From the NCBI GenBank assembly GCA_002742935.1, contig PDON01000070.1:1-58640 (forward strand): a DNA stretch of 58,640 nt. Reading direction: 5' to 3'. The notes under the pieces are model-generated. The model was given only the letters and a program-made list of their open reading frames with translations. It was not told where the DNA came from and made no database searches. This DNA comes from Candidatus Cloacimonadota bacterium. Lineage in GTDB: Bacteria > UBA4055. Positions 9,901-18,175 of the stretch are shown in pieces. Position 1 is the stretch's first letter. Each line of letters begins with the position of its first letter. The position numbers were made by a program, and so were the translations under genes.

Positions 9901-11161
9901 TAACATTTTTTCCTTCATGTATCTCAACTACACAAAAATCATCAATTTGATCTAAAGCGTTTTCAATTAGAGGCATTAGAGGAGAAGCCACTATATAGTT
10001 ACTTCTTTCACTATTACCAACAATAGAACCAAAAAGATTATCCTCAAAATGGACAACCTTATACTTATAATTTTTAAAAGATGATACTATCTTTGTTATC
10101 TCTTCAATACAAACATCTCTGTTTGTTGAATCATTTTCAAAATCATCCGGCATTGAAAAAGTAAATAAAATTTTCAAACCATACTTTGAAAGACCAACTT
10201 TATTTATAGAACCATCATAATTTGTTATTAATTTAGAAATCTTCTTAAAAAGCTTATTTATACCAAAATAAAATTCATCTAAGTAGATCTTTTTTTCACT
10301 ATCATCATCAATCTGAGGATATTCTCTTAAAAAATCTTCCGCTTTTTTATGCAAACCAAATAGTTCAAGATTTATTACATAACCCTTTTTGTAATCCAAA
10401 AATTGATCTGACGGATCTTTCTTTAACTTCTTAAACAGTATAACCGGAATAAAGGATTTCATTATAGAGGTTTTAAGATTTAGGTAATCATCTAAAGGGA
10501 GTCTAAACTCCTCTACATCAGCCTTAAGACCTTTTAGAACATAAGCATCACCCCTCTTATTGGATTGAAGATATGTTTTAAATGCCTTATTATCTTCCGG
10601 AGAGATTGCAATTCCACCATTCTTTAATGTAAAAGAAAGTTCAACGGCAAGCTTAGCATTTGGACCTACAAGCACCCTGTCTTTTCTCTTGTCAGAACCA
10701 ATTATAAGATCTATAAAGTTACCAAGTTTAAGCCCAGCAGTAAAAAACGGTTTAATATTCCAACCATACTTGCTGTTTAACTCCTCATATATTCTCTTAT
10801 ACTCCTCCTCAAGATCCAAAACACATTTACTTGCACTTAGAAAGATCTCATTATCCTCTTTATTCATTAAACTTTTATCAAAAAAGAGACTAATAAATTC
10901 AGTATCAAATTTAAAAATAACACCACCATGAGCATAAGCTTTTTTTATAAATCTATCCAGAATCATATTGAGAATAGATTGAAACTTCTCTTCAAAATTA
11001 TCCTCATTCATAAGATTTTTAAATATTTCGTATATACCTTTAAACCTTATATATGCAACACAGCCTCTCTCAATATACAAAAAATCACTTTTAAGCAACT
11101 TATTTGATGTGTTATTTGGAAGAAATTTTTTAAGGCTATCTAATAGGTTTAATGCTCCCAT
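6962..11161 (-). CDS. Large STAND-type ATPase with degenerate cyclase-like N-domain and TPR C-terminus
   Basis: A 1399-residue multidomain protein. The N-terminal ~220 residues resemble a class III nucleotide cyclase fold (GGVIFKFDTEFISLFF near 79-94), but the metal-binding Asp pattern is not intact, so it is probably not catalytic. A second, weaker cyclase-like region may lie near 250-420. An ORC/STAND ATPase follows, with Walker A GEYGSGKT (about 481-488) and Walker B VVFIFDDIDNL (about 618-628). From about residue 900 to the end there are many degenerate TPRs (for example KSIKYYNEALEI and EAENYFKEAINIF). This architecture is known from predicted signalling ATPases of the adenylate cyclase/AAA/TPR class. 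The start ATG follows GGAGATT. moxR begins 10 nt downstream, which suggests co-expression. Confidence 0.82.
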   Translation of the reverse strand: MGALNLLDSLKKFLPNNTSNKLLKSDFLYIERGCVAYIRFKGIYEIFKNLMNEDNFEEKFQSILNMILDRFIKKAYAHGGVIFKFDTEFISLFFDKSLMNKEDNEIFLSASKCVLDLEEEYKRIYEELNSKYGWNIKPFFTAGLKLGNFIDLIIGSDKRKDRVLVGPNAKLAVELSFTLKNGGIAISPEDNKAFKTYLQSNKRGDAYVLKGLKADVEEFRLPLDDYLNLKTSIMKSFIPVILFKKLKKDPSDQFLDYKKGYVINLELFGLHKKAEDFLREYPQIDDDSEKKIYLDEFYFGINKLFKKISKLITNYDGSINKVGLSKYGLKILFTFSMPDDFENDSTNRDVCIEEITKIVSSFKNYKYKVVHFEDNLFGSIVGNSERSNYIVASPLMPLIENALDQIDDFCVVEIHEGKNVKDCIKGEALSKVVKGIESSNKELKAIPKKISLSGLHNHKVIGRNKEIITLNKLFREGGKIVTVAGEYGSGKTRLVEEIIKRMENENFSVVQAKVENRDNIIDLFKLIIEEYSGVNLIDSRETIEKKLNSYFSDLIKDCPEDFEKRLFSEKLFILYKIFYNIDIDGSPYKILSPRLRLENLKEALSLFIIMCYYRFNQDKKGVVFIFDDIDNLKHEEKELLQYVIQYSISHLVEKGNRRNKKGGVNKISFMVTHHINSELNFNIFLKPIRIDLSPLKKDTMRLLLKEVVSGKKLPSEIEKVIFKRSEGNPFYLEQYFRFIFESGFIREKDSELEKTRSYRKKDIHEDIKDIVRTNLSKIEPKLLKILQAAAITGVKFDSNLIKEYYPDYSYDDFKKVSNYSYIKKYFNQEDWYVFSHPIISDVLYDMMDLEERKKLHNNIGELLEKMGKINQILHSNWMGYHFFCGDNKEKALKYLEIAYNDAREKHFIEASFRNLESYLNFFDEGLEKDKLMLEKVVLLYEMGENSKAEDIANSLVEKYRESNNISFLIDTLLVVLKFTFETAPKKRIKDIVDLLGKDIETLDDSDFRRAKYYKYCGKLLQKDGKFKESIKVIEKGIKSSKTSSKEFYCEMINFLAETYEKLYDFKKGIKLLEDNIENTKNIKSLKYQSIFLGNLGKLYYKEGQVKKSIKYYNEALEITSTLSLKRIEGMLAAQLANIYLEIRDLAKSQINLERSLKIYRALSDIKESSYRLSDYGELFLCQNNLIEAEKCFNRAQKSAKEIDSSTARAYALTNFGRLNSFKRNYIEAENYFKEAINIFKEKKLYKRMSMVYFYFAEMYHKKIEYHLDQNSTIVSSKFDSSSDDEILIEELEKAYNYGKTSKNINIIGRITLLFGKTYNRVGEYDKAIDRLKKGIKFLEISDFSRIYTNLIIELSKSYLAKGNIKKSRDIINGGLKVAEGRDDNRSIMELEAVLDDLRE

Positions 11162-11176
11162 TCGGAATCTCCATTC

Positions 11177-12154
11177 TTAGTAATCTCTATTTAAAAGATA
11201 ATCAGTAAACTGCTCCAGTTCTTCTGTATCAAAATTTTTACTGAGCTCTTTTAAAGTAAGATAAGCTTTATTTATCCAAAATTTTATCTCGGAAATAGTA
11301 TCCTCAATTACTCCACTATTAGTATAAATATCTTTCACTTCAATAATCTCACTTAGAGTGTTACCATCTTTTTTTATAAGCTCCAAATATCTCTCTCTAT
11401 CTTGACCTTTGAGCTTTTCCATAGCTTTTATATAAAGAAAAGTTTTTTTACCTTCACAAGTATCACTGCCAAAAGTTTTACCAAGTTTGGCTTCATCAGC
11501 AGTAATATCCAAAAGATCATCTTGTATTTGGAAAGCCATACCTATTGCCTCTCCATAATCACCACACAATTTTGTTGTTTCTTTATCCCCGTTACCCACA
11601 ATAGAACCAATTTCGGAGGAAACCTTTAAAAGTGCGGCAGTTTTTTTATATATCATAACAAGATACTCATCAAGAACAACATCATCTCTACTCTCAAACT
11701 CTTTATCGTAAGCCTGTCCTTCACAAACCTCTATAACACCTCTGGTAAAAACCTTTATAACCTCAATCATTCTTTCGTAAGGTTTTATCATTAAAGTTTC
11801 ATAGGCAAGACCAATTATACCATCACCTGAAAGAATACCTGTTGAAACATCCCATTTTTTATGAACAGTCTCAGCACCTCTTCTAAGATCATCATTATCC
11901 ATAATATCATCGTGGATGAGAGTAAAATTATGAAATAGCTCAATAGCCAGAGAGGGGTGCTTTATAAACTCTTCACTCCCTCCAACCATTCTATTTATCA
12001 TTCTGGAAAGAATAGGTCGCAACCTTTTTCCTCCCATGCTGACAGCATATTTTACAGGATCATAAAGTATCTCCGGTTTTAAAGGTCCTGTAACAGAATG
12101 TAATTCATTGTCAACAATATTTTTTTCTTCTATCAATCTTTTCTTTATATCCAT
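11177..12154 (-). CDS. Polyprenyl diphosphate synthase (trans-isoprenyl, IspA/IspB family)
   Basis: A 325-residue all-alpha isoprenyl synthase. It has GGKRLRP (41-47), the first Asp-rich motif HDDIMDNDDLRRG (81-93), and the second FQIQDDLLD. It condenses isopentenyl diphosphate with allylic diphosphates to make longer trans-prenyl chains, used for quinones or other lipids. Product length cannot be read safely from the sequence. The start is the ATG at 12154, with GGGG about 8 nt upstream inside the end of yidC. A TTG one codon earlier is the alternative. It is directly downstream of yidC and probably cotranscribed. Confidence 0.9.
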   Translation of the reverse strand: MDIKKRLIEEKNIVDNELHSVTGPLKPEILYDPVKYAVSMGGKRLRPILSRMINRMVGGSEEFIKHPSLAIELFHNFTLIHDDIMDNDDLRRGAETVHKKWDVSTGILSGDGIIGLAYETLMIKPYERMIEVIKVFTRGVIEVCEGQAYDKEFESRDDVVLDEYLVMIYKKTAALLKVSSEIGSIVGNGDKETTKLCGDYGEAIGMAFQIQDDLLDITADEAKLGKTFGSDTCEGKKTFLYIKAMEKLKGQDRERYLELIKKDGNTLSEIIEVKDIYTNSGVIEDTISEIKFWINKAYLTLKELSKNFDTEELEQFTDYLLNRDY

Positions 12155-12158
12155 CAAT

Positions 12159-13835
12159 CTACCCCTTTGCCAAACTTTTTTTTGTAAAAAGCTGTTGAAA
12201 GTATCTAAATATAGTACCTACAGTATAATATAAGATAAGACCGGATGCAAAATTATTAAAAAATATCAAAAGCATTGCAGGCATCATATATGCCATCATT
12301 TTTTGGTTTGGATCTGTAATCGTATCTTTCATTTGAAGATATGAGAAAACAGCCATTATCAAAGGCAAGAGACCAATATGACCGCCATAAAGAGGTATAT
12401 TAAAAGGTAATGTAATAAATACCTCCGGAAGTGAAAGGTCTGTAAGCCAAAGAGCAAATCCTTGATCTCTAATATCTATTGTAGATCTGAAAACAATGAA
12501 AAATCCATATAGAATAGGCATAGGTAAAAGACTTGGAAGGCATGAACCAAAAGGGTTTACACCATGCTTTTTATAAAGTGCCATTGTTTCCTGTTGCTGT
12601 CTCTGTAAATCTCCCGGAAACTTTTCCTTAACCTCTTTTACATAAGGCTGAATCTTCTTCATTGCTACCGTGGACTTAAAAGCCTTAATATTGAACGGTA
12701 GAAGAAGTGCATTTATAATGAGGGATAAAAATATAATAAGCCAACCATAATTAGGAATTATAGGATGAAATAGTTTAATAGATTTTAAAACTAGCCATGA
12801 GAAAGGTCTTACAATATCCCAGCCCCAATTTAGAGTACTTTGGAAATCTAAACCGTACTCCTTAAAAAGATCATATTCCATAGGACCTGAATAAACGGAA
12901 AACTCAATATTATCATTATCTCTATATCCAATTTCAAAACCTATAGAGGAGTATTTTTCTTCAAGATAGTTTATCCCCTCAGGTGCTCTGTATGTTGTAA
13001 AGTTATCAAATTTTGGAGTTTTAGCATAGATAAAGGTTTCAAAATATTTACTTCTGGTAGCACCCCATAAAAATTTACCGCTAACCTCAGCTTCATCACT
13101 GTTGTTAAACTCTGTTAATTCACCTTCTGAATCATAACAGTATGAATTCAAAAACCACTCTTCTCCATTAAGATTTTTGCCATCTTTGGAAACTTCAGTA
13201 AAATTCATTCCATCAGGCCATAAAATTGAAACTCCACCCTCTTTAATTAAACCTTTAATGGAAACAGGCTCAACCTTAACATCAAAATTATATTTATCAC
13301 CGTAGAATTTGTATATTTTCTTGTAAAGGATATTACCCTCACTGTCTAAAGCTTCAAAAACAATCTCTTTTGAGTCAGTTCCGGAAAGAGTGATATTTTC
13401 GTTACTGACTCTATAGTTTAGATTTTCCAAAAGTTGACCATCGGTTAATTCAATCTTTGTTATAAGATTTCTACCTTCAGGATGAACAAGGTTTACCCCC
13501 TTATTTTCATCCTCCCTACTTTTAAACTTTTTAAGTTCAAAGCTTGTAACAGCTCCACCTTTAGATGAGAATTTGCCAATGAAAAGATCATTTTCAACAA
13601 CAATCTCTGATTCCCTAATCTCTTCTTGAGGAATAAGCTCAGAGTTTTTATTAATGGTAATATTGTTTCTTTCATTAAAAGAGTTGTTTGTTTCACCGGA
13701 AACTATACTATCATTTTCCATCGCCACTTTTTCTATAGCAGAGTTTTCCGAATTTTCCGGAGGTTGGAAAAAATATGAAGAAAAAATCATTACAAGTGCA
13801 ATTAACACAAAACCTATTATACTGTTTTTATCCAT
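12159..13835 (-). CDS. yidC: Membrane protein insertase YidC
   Basis: A 558-residue YidC of the Gram-negative type. One N-terminal transmembrane helix (about 4-22) is followed by a large beta-rich periplasmic domain. A conserved C-terminal block follows with [49 protein letters not shown] and the last helices ending [12 protein letters not shown]. YidC inserts and folds inner-membrane proteins, alone or with SecYEG. The large periplasmic domain supports a diderm cell. The start ATG overlaps the yidD end by 8 nt, and the gene sits in the classical rpmH-rnpA-yidD-yidC order. Confidence 0.97.
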   Translation of the reverse strand: MDKNSIIGFVLIALVMIFSSYFFQPPENSENSAIEKVAMENDSIVSGETNNSFNERNNITINKNSELIPQEEIRESEIVVENDLFIGKFSSKGGAVTSFELKKFKSREDENKGVNLVHPEGRNLITKIELTDGQLLENLNYRVSNENITLSGTDSKEIVFEALDSEGNILYKKIYKFYGDKYNFDVKVEPVSIKGLIKEGGVSILWPDGMNFTEVSKDGKNLNGEEWFLNSYCYDSEGELTEFNNSDEAEVSGKFLWGATRSKYFETFIYAKTPKFDNFTTYRAPEGINYLEEKYSSIGFEIGYRDNDNIEFSVYSGPMEYDLFKEYGLDFQSTLNWGWDIVRPFSWLVLKSIKLFHPIIPNYGWLIIFLSLIINALLLPFNIKAFKSTVAMKKIQPYVKEVKEKFPGDLQRQQQETMALYKKHGVNPFGSCLPSLLPMPILYGFFIVFRSTIDIRDQGFALWLTDLSLPEVFITLPFNIPLYGGHIGLLPLIMAVFSYLQMKDTITDPNQKMMAYMMPAMLLIFFNNFASGLILYYTVGTIFRYFQQLFTKKSLAKG

Positions 13836-14121
13836 TGGATTTCACTTTCTTAAATTTTAATTTAGTTGCCCAGTTTTCCGGGGGATCATAGAAGCCTTTA
13901 TTAAAAGGGTTGCATCTAACTATCCTAAAAATGGATAAAACAACACCTTTAAAACTACCATATTTTTGTATTGATTCAATAGAATAGTTGGAACATGTAG
14001 GGGAAAAAGGGCACTTCCCACTAATAGTTAGAGGATTTATAGCTTTTTGATATAATTTAATCAAAAAAATCAGTAAACTCCTCACCGGTAATAAGTTCGT
14101 TATAATCTTTCTTAAGGTCAT
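13828..14121 (-). CDS. yidD: Membrane protein insertion efficiency factor YidD
   Basis: A short amphipathic protein with the family core [31 protein letters not shown] and RCNPF. YidD helps YidC at the inner face of the cytoplasmic membrane. The 5' end is uncertain. The ATG at 14121 has GAGG upstream but gives 97 residues with an atypical [10 protein letters not shown] leader and a 65-nt overlap with rnpA. A GTG at 14085 or a CTG at 14073 (behind GAGGAG) would give the usual length and start close to the conserved hydrophobic stretch. Confidence 0.88.
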   Translation of the reverse strand: MTLRKIITNLLPVRSLLIFLIKLYQKAINPLTISGKCPFSPTCSNYSIESIQKYGSFKGVVLSIFRIVRCNPFNKGFYDPPENWATKLKFKKVKSNG

Positions 14122-14449
14122 TATACCTCAAACCAACATAAGGTCTTCGTACACTAACAGCAATGTGATACCCCCTCGGAAAAGAAGACTTACTTTTTCT
14201 AAAAAGCTCTCTTAACCACCTTTTAACCCTATTCCTAAGCCAGGCTTTTTTACCCAACTTCTTACTAACTAAGAAAGCAACTTTAAAGTTGCTTTCCTTA
14301 GAAACTCTATATAGCGTTATCGTTACACTTCCTGACTTAAATCTTTTACCCTTACCCAAAAGGGTTTTTATATCAACTCTAGATTTAAGCAGAACAGATC
14401 TTGGAAGCTTTTCTCCTGTATATAACAGTTTATAGGAACATTTTTCCAA
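14057..14449 (-). CDS. rnpA: Ribonuclease P protein component
   Basis: A 130-residue basic protein with the RnpA signature [20 protein letters not shown] followed by KRWLRELFR. It binds the RNase P RNA and helps cleave 5' leaders from pre-tRNAs. The start is a TTG at 14449 with AAGG 6 nt upstream; no in-frame ATG fits. The gene lies 11 nt downstream of rpmH. Its 3' end is shared with the 5' end of yidD in another frame, a long overlap of the kind known for this gene pair in some bacteria. Confidence 0.93.
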   Translation of the reverse strand: MEKCSYKLLYTGEKLPRSVLLKSRVDIKTLLGKGKRFKSGSVTITLYRVSKESNFKVAFLVSKKLGKKAWLRNRVKRWLRELFRKSKSSFPRGYHIAVSVRRPYVGLRYNDLKKDYNELITGEEFTDFFD

Positions 14450-14460
14450 GATCTACCTTC

Positions 14461-14619
14461 TTACTTTCTTGAAGAAAATTCAGAAGAAACAGTAAGTTTT
14501 TTTCTACCATCTTTTCTTCTTCTGGCAAGAACTTTTCTACCATTTTTAGTAGACATTCTTGATCTAAATCCGTGCTTATTTTTTCTCTTTCTGTTAGAAG
14601 GTTGATATGTTCTCTTCAT
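14461..14619 (-). CDS. rpmH: 50S ribosomal protein L34
   Basis: A 52-codon gene. The start is the ATG at 14619, in the context GGAGTAGGTCAAATG. The protein is [20 protein letters not shown] up to the Arg after it, then [18 protein letters not shown], the invariant L34 pattern. It has an unusually long tail, [13 protein letters not shown], because L34 is usually 44-46 residues. It is a structural part of the large ribosomal subunit. It heads the rpmH-rnpA-yidD-yidC operon. In many bacteria dnaA and oriC lie on the other side, but not here as far as the window shows. Confidence 0.97.
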   Translation of the reverse strand: MKRTYQPSNRKRKNKHGFRSRMSTKNGRKVLARRRKDGRKKLTVSSEFSSRK

Positions 14620-14948
14620 TTGACCTACTCCATTATCATTTGTTTTCTTATAACTTCACAACGAATGCAAAATATAATAAAAACCTCTTTTTTTTGCAAT
14701 TCTTTTATTCTTATCTTTAGAAAAACCGTAAAATAAGTTAAATTAGCATTAGATTTATTTGATTTATTGTATATTTGAAACTAAATTATAGTGTTTTCTT
14801 TATGAGTAGAAAATTTTGCAGAAGCTTGATATATTTATTTAAGATAGTCATGCTAGATTGAACCGGGCAGGTAATTATCTTTGAGTGTAAATATCAACAG
14901 AAACAACTAATCTTAAGTTTAACTATATTTAATTTAGGGTAGATTAAA
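14620..14948. other. Intergenic region upstream of rpmH and of a small divergent ORF
   Basis: About 330 bases between divergent rpmH (minus) and the 47-codon ORF (plus). It holds the rpmH promoter near 14671-14699. I looked for DnaA boxes because rpmH often flanks oriC, and found no TTATCCACA-like 9-mers. The stretch TGAACCGGGCAGG near 14859 is locally GC-rich but gives no recognisable RNA fold. Confidence 0.5.
14671..14699 (-). promoter_or_regulatory. Sigma-70-like promoter of the rpmH operon
   Basis: Read on the minus strand, TTGCAA (14699-14694) and TATATT (14676-14671) are separated by 17 nt. This places a start site near 14665, about 45 nt upstream of the rpmH ATG. The spacing and both hexamers fit the housekeeping consensus. 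It was read by eye and has no experimental support. Confidence 0.5.
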
Positions 14949-15092
14949 ATGGGTAGAAAAAACAGAAAAAATAAAAAAAAGAAAAATATAACTGAAAAAG
15001 AGATTAGATCAGCAAACAACACAATGTTAAAAGTTGGTGGAGCTCTGTTCATAGCTTTAATTTTATTATTGATACTGGGACAATTCCTTTAA
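14949..15092 (+). CDS. Small single-pass membrane protein, unknown function
   Basis: A 47-codon ORF starting at an ATG behind AGGGTAG. Residues 2-13 are almost all Lys, Arg and Asn (GRKNRKNKKKKN). A charged linker follows (ITEKEIRSANN). Residues 27-46 form one hydrophobic helix, LKVGGALFIALILLLILGQF, which ends the protein. This is a positive-inside, C-terminal-anchor layout. It is transcribed away from rpmH and followed about 150 nt later by a rho-independent terminator. Nothing identifies a family. The basic N-terminus could touch nucleic acid or the ribosome at the membrane, but that is only a guess. Confidence 0.6.
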   Translation: MGRKNRKNKKKKNITEKEIRSANNTMLKVGGALFIALILLLILGQFL

Positions 15093-15238
15093 AACTAAAA
15101 AAATACAAACTTACTTAATTCTGTGTTTACGATCTTTTTTAATAAAATCTAAATATGGATTGTTACTTTTACCATAAAAAGTTGATAGTTAAGAGTGATA
15201 AGTGTTAAAAGTGTAGTAAAGTTTTTATAGAGATATAT

Positions 15239-15265
15239 AAAAGGCAGGTTGAACCTGCCTTTTTT
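15239..15265. terminator. Rho-independent terminator, bidirectional
   Basis: The stem AAAAGGCAGG pairs with CCTGCCTTTT around a TTGAA loop, followed by T's on the plus strand and by T's on the minus strand as well. It can end the small membrane-protein transcript (plus) and transcripts reading leftward from the DOMON gene (minus). Confidence 0.85.
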
Positions 15266-15285
15266 AGTTAAAATGTACAAATTAA

Positions 15286-15424
15286 CCCGAGTTCGACATA
15301 ATCCTTCATCTAATATTTCGCATAATAAATAGAATACTACATACAACTTTATCAATCAGTCCGGGAAAAGTTTTAAGATTTTTATCAAAATCTATAAACT
15401 TTTTATGGCGAACTCAAGTTGGAC
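15286..15424. repeat. REP-like dispersed inverted-repeat element, copy 1
   Basis: The left end CCCGAGTTCGACATAA and the right end CGAACTCAAGTTGGAC (an inverted relative) bracket about 140 bases. The left 45 bases align with the elements at 46746 and 48071, sharing an (A/C)AATATTT core. A second module near 15344 (AACTTTATCAATCAGTCCGG) matches one near 46824. No ORF is inside. It is one of three related intergenic elements in the window. Confidence 0.55.
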
Positions 15425-15541
15425 TATAGTAATGAGAAGCCGAAAGTAGAAAGAGTTGATTTTATCCATTACCTGTAATTAGTATCCATTTAAGAAAATA
15501 TGAATATCCCAACAATACAGAATTGATAGGAAAACAGAAGG

Positions 15542-16057
15542 TTACGGAAGCTTGATCTTTTCAGATCCTCTCTCACTGTGAATAAGCCTAAAGTTTGGCT
15601 TTCTTCCTATTGCATACATGAAGTTTATTTCATCACCACTCTTCAGTTTCTTCTGAAAATCTTTGTCATAATTTGAAGCAGATCTTTTAAAAACTATCTT
15701 TGTAAACTTGTCTTTCTTTTCAAATTCCAAAACCTTAAAGTTATTAAAATCCTTAATTTTCTTATGTGAAACGGAAGATGTTCCATAATGATGCTCAAAA
15801 TACACCTTTCCATCTTTAACAAAACCAATATAGATCTCTCCATCTTTCATTTTTCTCTCTTGACCAAAACCTATGGAGATCCAACCATCTGTTTTACCAA
15901 TAAGTGAAAATTTAAACTCATCACTCTTCTTTAAGTACTCAATCTCAAGAGAAAATTTACCGGATTTACTTTTGTAATAACCCTTTCCGTTATCAATTTT
16001 ATATTGAGATGAAAAGAGAGTTGATAAAAACAACAATATTACAATTGTATACTTCAT
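15542..16057 (-). CDS. Secreted DOMON-domain protein
   Basis: A 171-residue protein with a signal peptide (MKYTIVILLFLSTLFSSQ). The rest is one DOMON domain: DGWISIGFGQERKM, GEIYIGFVKDGKVYFEHHYG, FKRSASNYDKDF, GDEINFMYAIGRKPNFRLIH. Met70 and His160 occupy positions where haem-binding DOMON proteins place their axial ligands. A b-type haem or a sugar is therefore a plausible ligand, by analogy with cellobiose dehydrogenase cytochrome domains. It is probably periplasmic or secreted. The start ATG has GAGG 8 nt upstream. It stands alone, between an intergenic repeat and the sigma-54 activator. Confidence 0.75.
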   Translation of the reverse strand: MKYTIVILLFLSTLFSSQYKIDNGKGYYKSKSGKFSLEIEYLKKSDEFKFSLIGKTDGWISIGFGQERKMKDGEIYIGFVKDGKVYFEHHYGTSSVSHKKIKDFNNFKVLEFEKKDKFTKIVFKRSASNYDKDFQKKLKSGDEINFMYAIGRKPNFRLIHSERGSEKIKLP

Positions 16058-16141
16058 ATTTTTTACCTCATATTGTTAGATTTAGTTTGACCAAGAAATA
16101 TGATAGTTTTATAAAGATCAAAAAGCAAATAGATTATTTAA

Positions 16142-17488
16142 TTAATTACCCAAGATTATTCCGAGTCTTTTTATTTTTCTGTAAAGAGTACTTTTATGAA
16201 TTTTTAACTCTCCTGCTACTTTGGAAATATTTCCTCCATTCTTAGCAATAGAGCTTAAAATTATCTCTCTCTCATTAACTCTGTTTAACAATCTGATACC
16301 TTCACTGTTTTCAGTTTTTGAAGAAACTCCAAACTCTAAAGGGAGATCTGAAACACCTATTTTATCCCTATTACAAACAACAAAGGTTCTTTCAATTACA
16401 TTTTCCAACTCTCTTACATTCCCCGGCCATTCATAAGAAAGAAGTAAACCGTAAACATCTTTTTCAACACCTAAAATATTTTTACCAAATAGATTATTAA
16501 ACTTATCTATAAAGTGTTCTATTAAAACAGGAATATCATCTTTTCGTAAGTTTAGAGGAGGTATTGAAAGATTTACAACATTAATTCTATAGTATAGATC
16601 TTGTCTAAACTTTCCTAAAGAGATCAACTCTTTCAGATTTCTATGGGTTGCAGCTATTATCCTTGCTTCACATTTTTCAGATTTTTCACTACCAAGAGGT
16701 TCAAACACCCTCTCTTGTAAAACCCTTAAAAGTTTGACTTGAAGATTTAAAGAAAGCTCTCCTATCTCATCTAAAAATATAGTTCCACCCTTTGCCAGAG
16801 AAAATCTACCCTTCTTGTCTCTGTTTGCTCCGGTAAAAGCTCCCTTTTTAAAGCCAAAAAGTTCTGATTCCAAAAGATTTTCCGGTAGAGCACCACAATT
16901 AACTCCAATAAAAGGTTTATTTGATCTGTTGCTAAAGGAGTGTATTGCTCTTGCAAGAACCTCTTTCCCTGTTCCTGTCTCTCCCTCAATTAGTACTGTT
17001 GTTGGAGTATTTGCAACAGCTTTTGCAAGATCTAAAACATCGCTCATTATTTTACTGTGTGAAATAAAATTACCTATTGAATATCTTGAAATCCTCTCTT
17101 TTTTTATTTTTTCAAGTTCTGAAAGATCTCTAAATGTTTCGGCTCCCCCTATTATATTTCCACTCTTATCTCTCAAAACGGCTGTGGATACAGATATTGG
17201 TATTTTTCTACCTGTATTGCTTATAATGTAGCAACCCCTATTTATAACAGGATCACCACTATCTAAAGTTTCCTTTAAAGGACAACCCATTTCACACATA
17301 GAAGATTTAAACACCTCAGAACAAAGTTGACCAATGGCATCTTCCCTATTTATAGAAAGAATATTTTCGGCAGCTCTGTTGAAGTATGTTATTTTCCATT
17401 CGCTATCAACCGTAAAAACACCGTCAGATATACTCTCAAGTATTGGGTTTCTACAATTTTTTCCAAACTTCTTACCTATTTTAATCAT
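16142..17488 (-). CDS. PAS-domain sigma-54-dependent transcriptional activator (Fis-type HTH)
   Basis: A 448-residue bacterial enhancer-binding protein. A PAS domain spans about 14-125 and has four cysteines (C56, C65, C69, C86; the first three in CSEVFKSSMCEMGC). The AAA+ domain has Walker A GETGTGKE (169-176), the sigma-54 contact loop GAFTGA (216-221) and Walker B GGTIFLDE (234-241). A Fis-type helix-turn-helix ends the protein (GGNISKVAGELKIHKSTLYR). There is no receiver domain, so it is not a response regulator and the PAS domain is the likely sensor. The clustered Cys suggest redox or metal sensing. A near-consensus sigma-54 promoter lies at 28191-28206 in this window and may be a target. 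It follows yehS by 33 nt. Confidence 0.93.
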   Translation of the reverse strand: MIKIGKKFGKNCRNPILESISDGVFTVDSEWKITYFNRAAENILSINREDAIGQLCSEVFKSSMCEMGCPLKETLDSGDPVINRGCYIISNTGRKIPISVSTAVLRDKSGNIIGGAETFRDLSELEKIKKERISRYSIGNFISHSKIMSDVLDLAKAVANTPTTVLIEGETGTGKEVLARAIHSFSNRSNKPFIGVNCGALPENLLESELFGFKKGAFTGANRDKKGRFSLAKGGTIFLDEIGELSLNLQVKLLRVLQERVFEPLGSEKSEKCEARIIAATHRNLKELISLGKFRQDLYYRINVVNLSIPPLNLRKDDIPVLIEHFIDKFNNLFGKNILGVEKDVYGLLLSYEWPGNVRELENVIERTFVVCNRDKIGVSDLPLEFGVSSKTENSEGIRLLNRVNEREIILSSIAKNGGNISKVAGELKIHKSTLYRKIKRLGIILGN

Positions 17489-17521
17489 TGAACAACCTGT
17501 AAGTAGATCTGTTTTAGAAAA

Positions 17522-17986
17522 CTATTTTTTATCTCTATAGATTAATTGGAGACCTTTTAAAAAATTCCTTAATATTTGATCTTTACAATCCCTATAATGT
17601 TTATGACCTTTTTTTCTAAAGAGTGCATTCACTTCATGCTTACTAAAATTAAAATCCGCTTCAAATAAAATTTTAACAATATCTTCATCTTTGAGCTCTA
17701 GAGCTATTTTAAACTTTCTAAGTATTATATTATTATTTAAGCTCTTTTCAGAAACAACTCTAACTCCCTCTCTTTTTCCTCTCTTTAAGGCAATAAAACC
17801 GTTTAAAAAGGTTGATAAAGAAGAATCTCTCATAGAAATAAAGCTCTCATCATCATCTCGTTTCAACCATGAAATAACTTCAGCTCTACTAACTTTACAA
17901 TCTGCAAGTTTAAAAATATCAATAACATCATAATCACTCAGATCAAAAATATATCTTACTCTTCTAAAAATATCATTATTGTTCAC
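17522..17986 (-). CDS. yehS: YehS family protein (DUF1456)
   Basis: A 154-residue protein with the two-fold DUF1456 repeat. The first half has NNDIFRRVRYIFDLSDYDVI and VSRAEVISWLKR. The second repeats the pattern with NNIILRKFKIALELKDEDIV, FSKHEVNALFRKKGHKHYR and LRNFLKGL. The family is widespread and uncharacterised; the repeats look helical and DNA-binding-like. It starts at a GTG behind AAGGAG. It sits 33 nt upstream of the sigma-54 activator gene, so the two are probably cotranscribed. Any functional link is inference. Confidence 0.88.
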   Translation of the reverse strand: MNNNDIFRRVRYIFDLSDYDVIDIFKLADCKVSRAEVISWLKRDDDESFISMRDSSLSTFLNGFIALKRGKREGVRVVSEKSLNNNIILRKFKIALELKDEDIVKILFEADFNFSKHEVNALFRKKGHKHYRDCKDQILRNFLKGLQLIYRDKK

Positions 17987-18125
17987 CCAAACTCCTTAGT
18001 TGATTTTTTTACTTATAAAATTAATAATGGTATAATTTTAAAATATAAAACAAACCTCGGTTTAATATAAAAATTAAAGATAAAATTCCCTAGACAAATC
18101 TATTTTAAAATAAACTTATTACAAT

Positions 18126-18155
18126 AAAAAAAGCCCGAATAATTCGGGCTTTTTT
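18126..18155. terminator. Rho-independent terminator downstream of the T9SS protein gene
   Basis: The stem AAAAAAGCCCGAA pairs with TTCGGGCTTTTTT around a three-base loop. On the minus strand it follows the stop codon of the 1441-residue gene by about 20 nt. The A/T runs on both sides make it usable in both directions. Confidence 0.9.
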
Positions 18156-18175
18156 ATCTGATTAAGGTTAAAATA

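Noticed and set aside
14620..14948. Replication origin beside rpmH
   Set aside because: rpmH often flanks oriC, but I see no DnaA boxes and no dnaA or dnaN gene in the window.
15149..15355. Minus-strand 68-codon ORF
   Set aside because: It runs through the terminator hairpin and the REP-like element and has no ribosome site or coding look.
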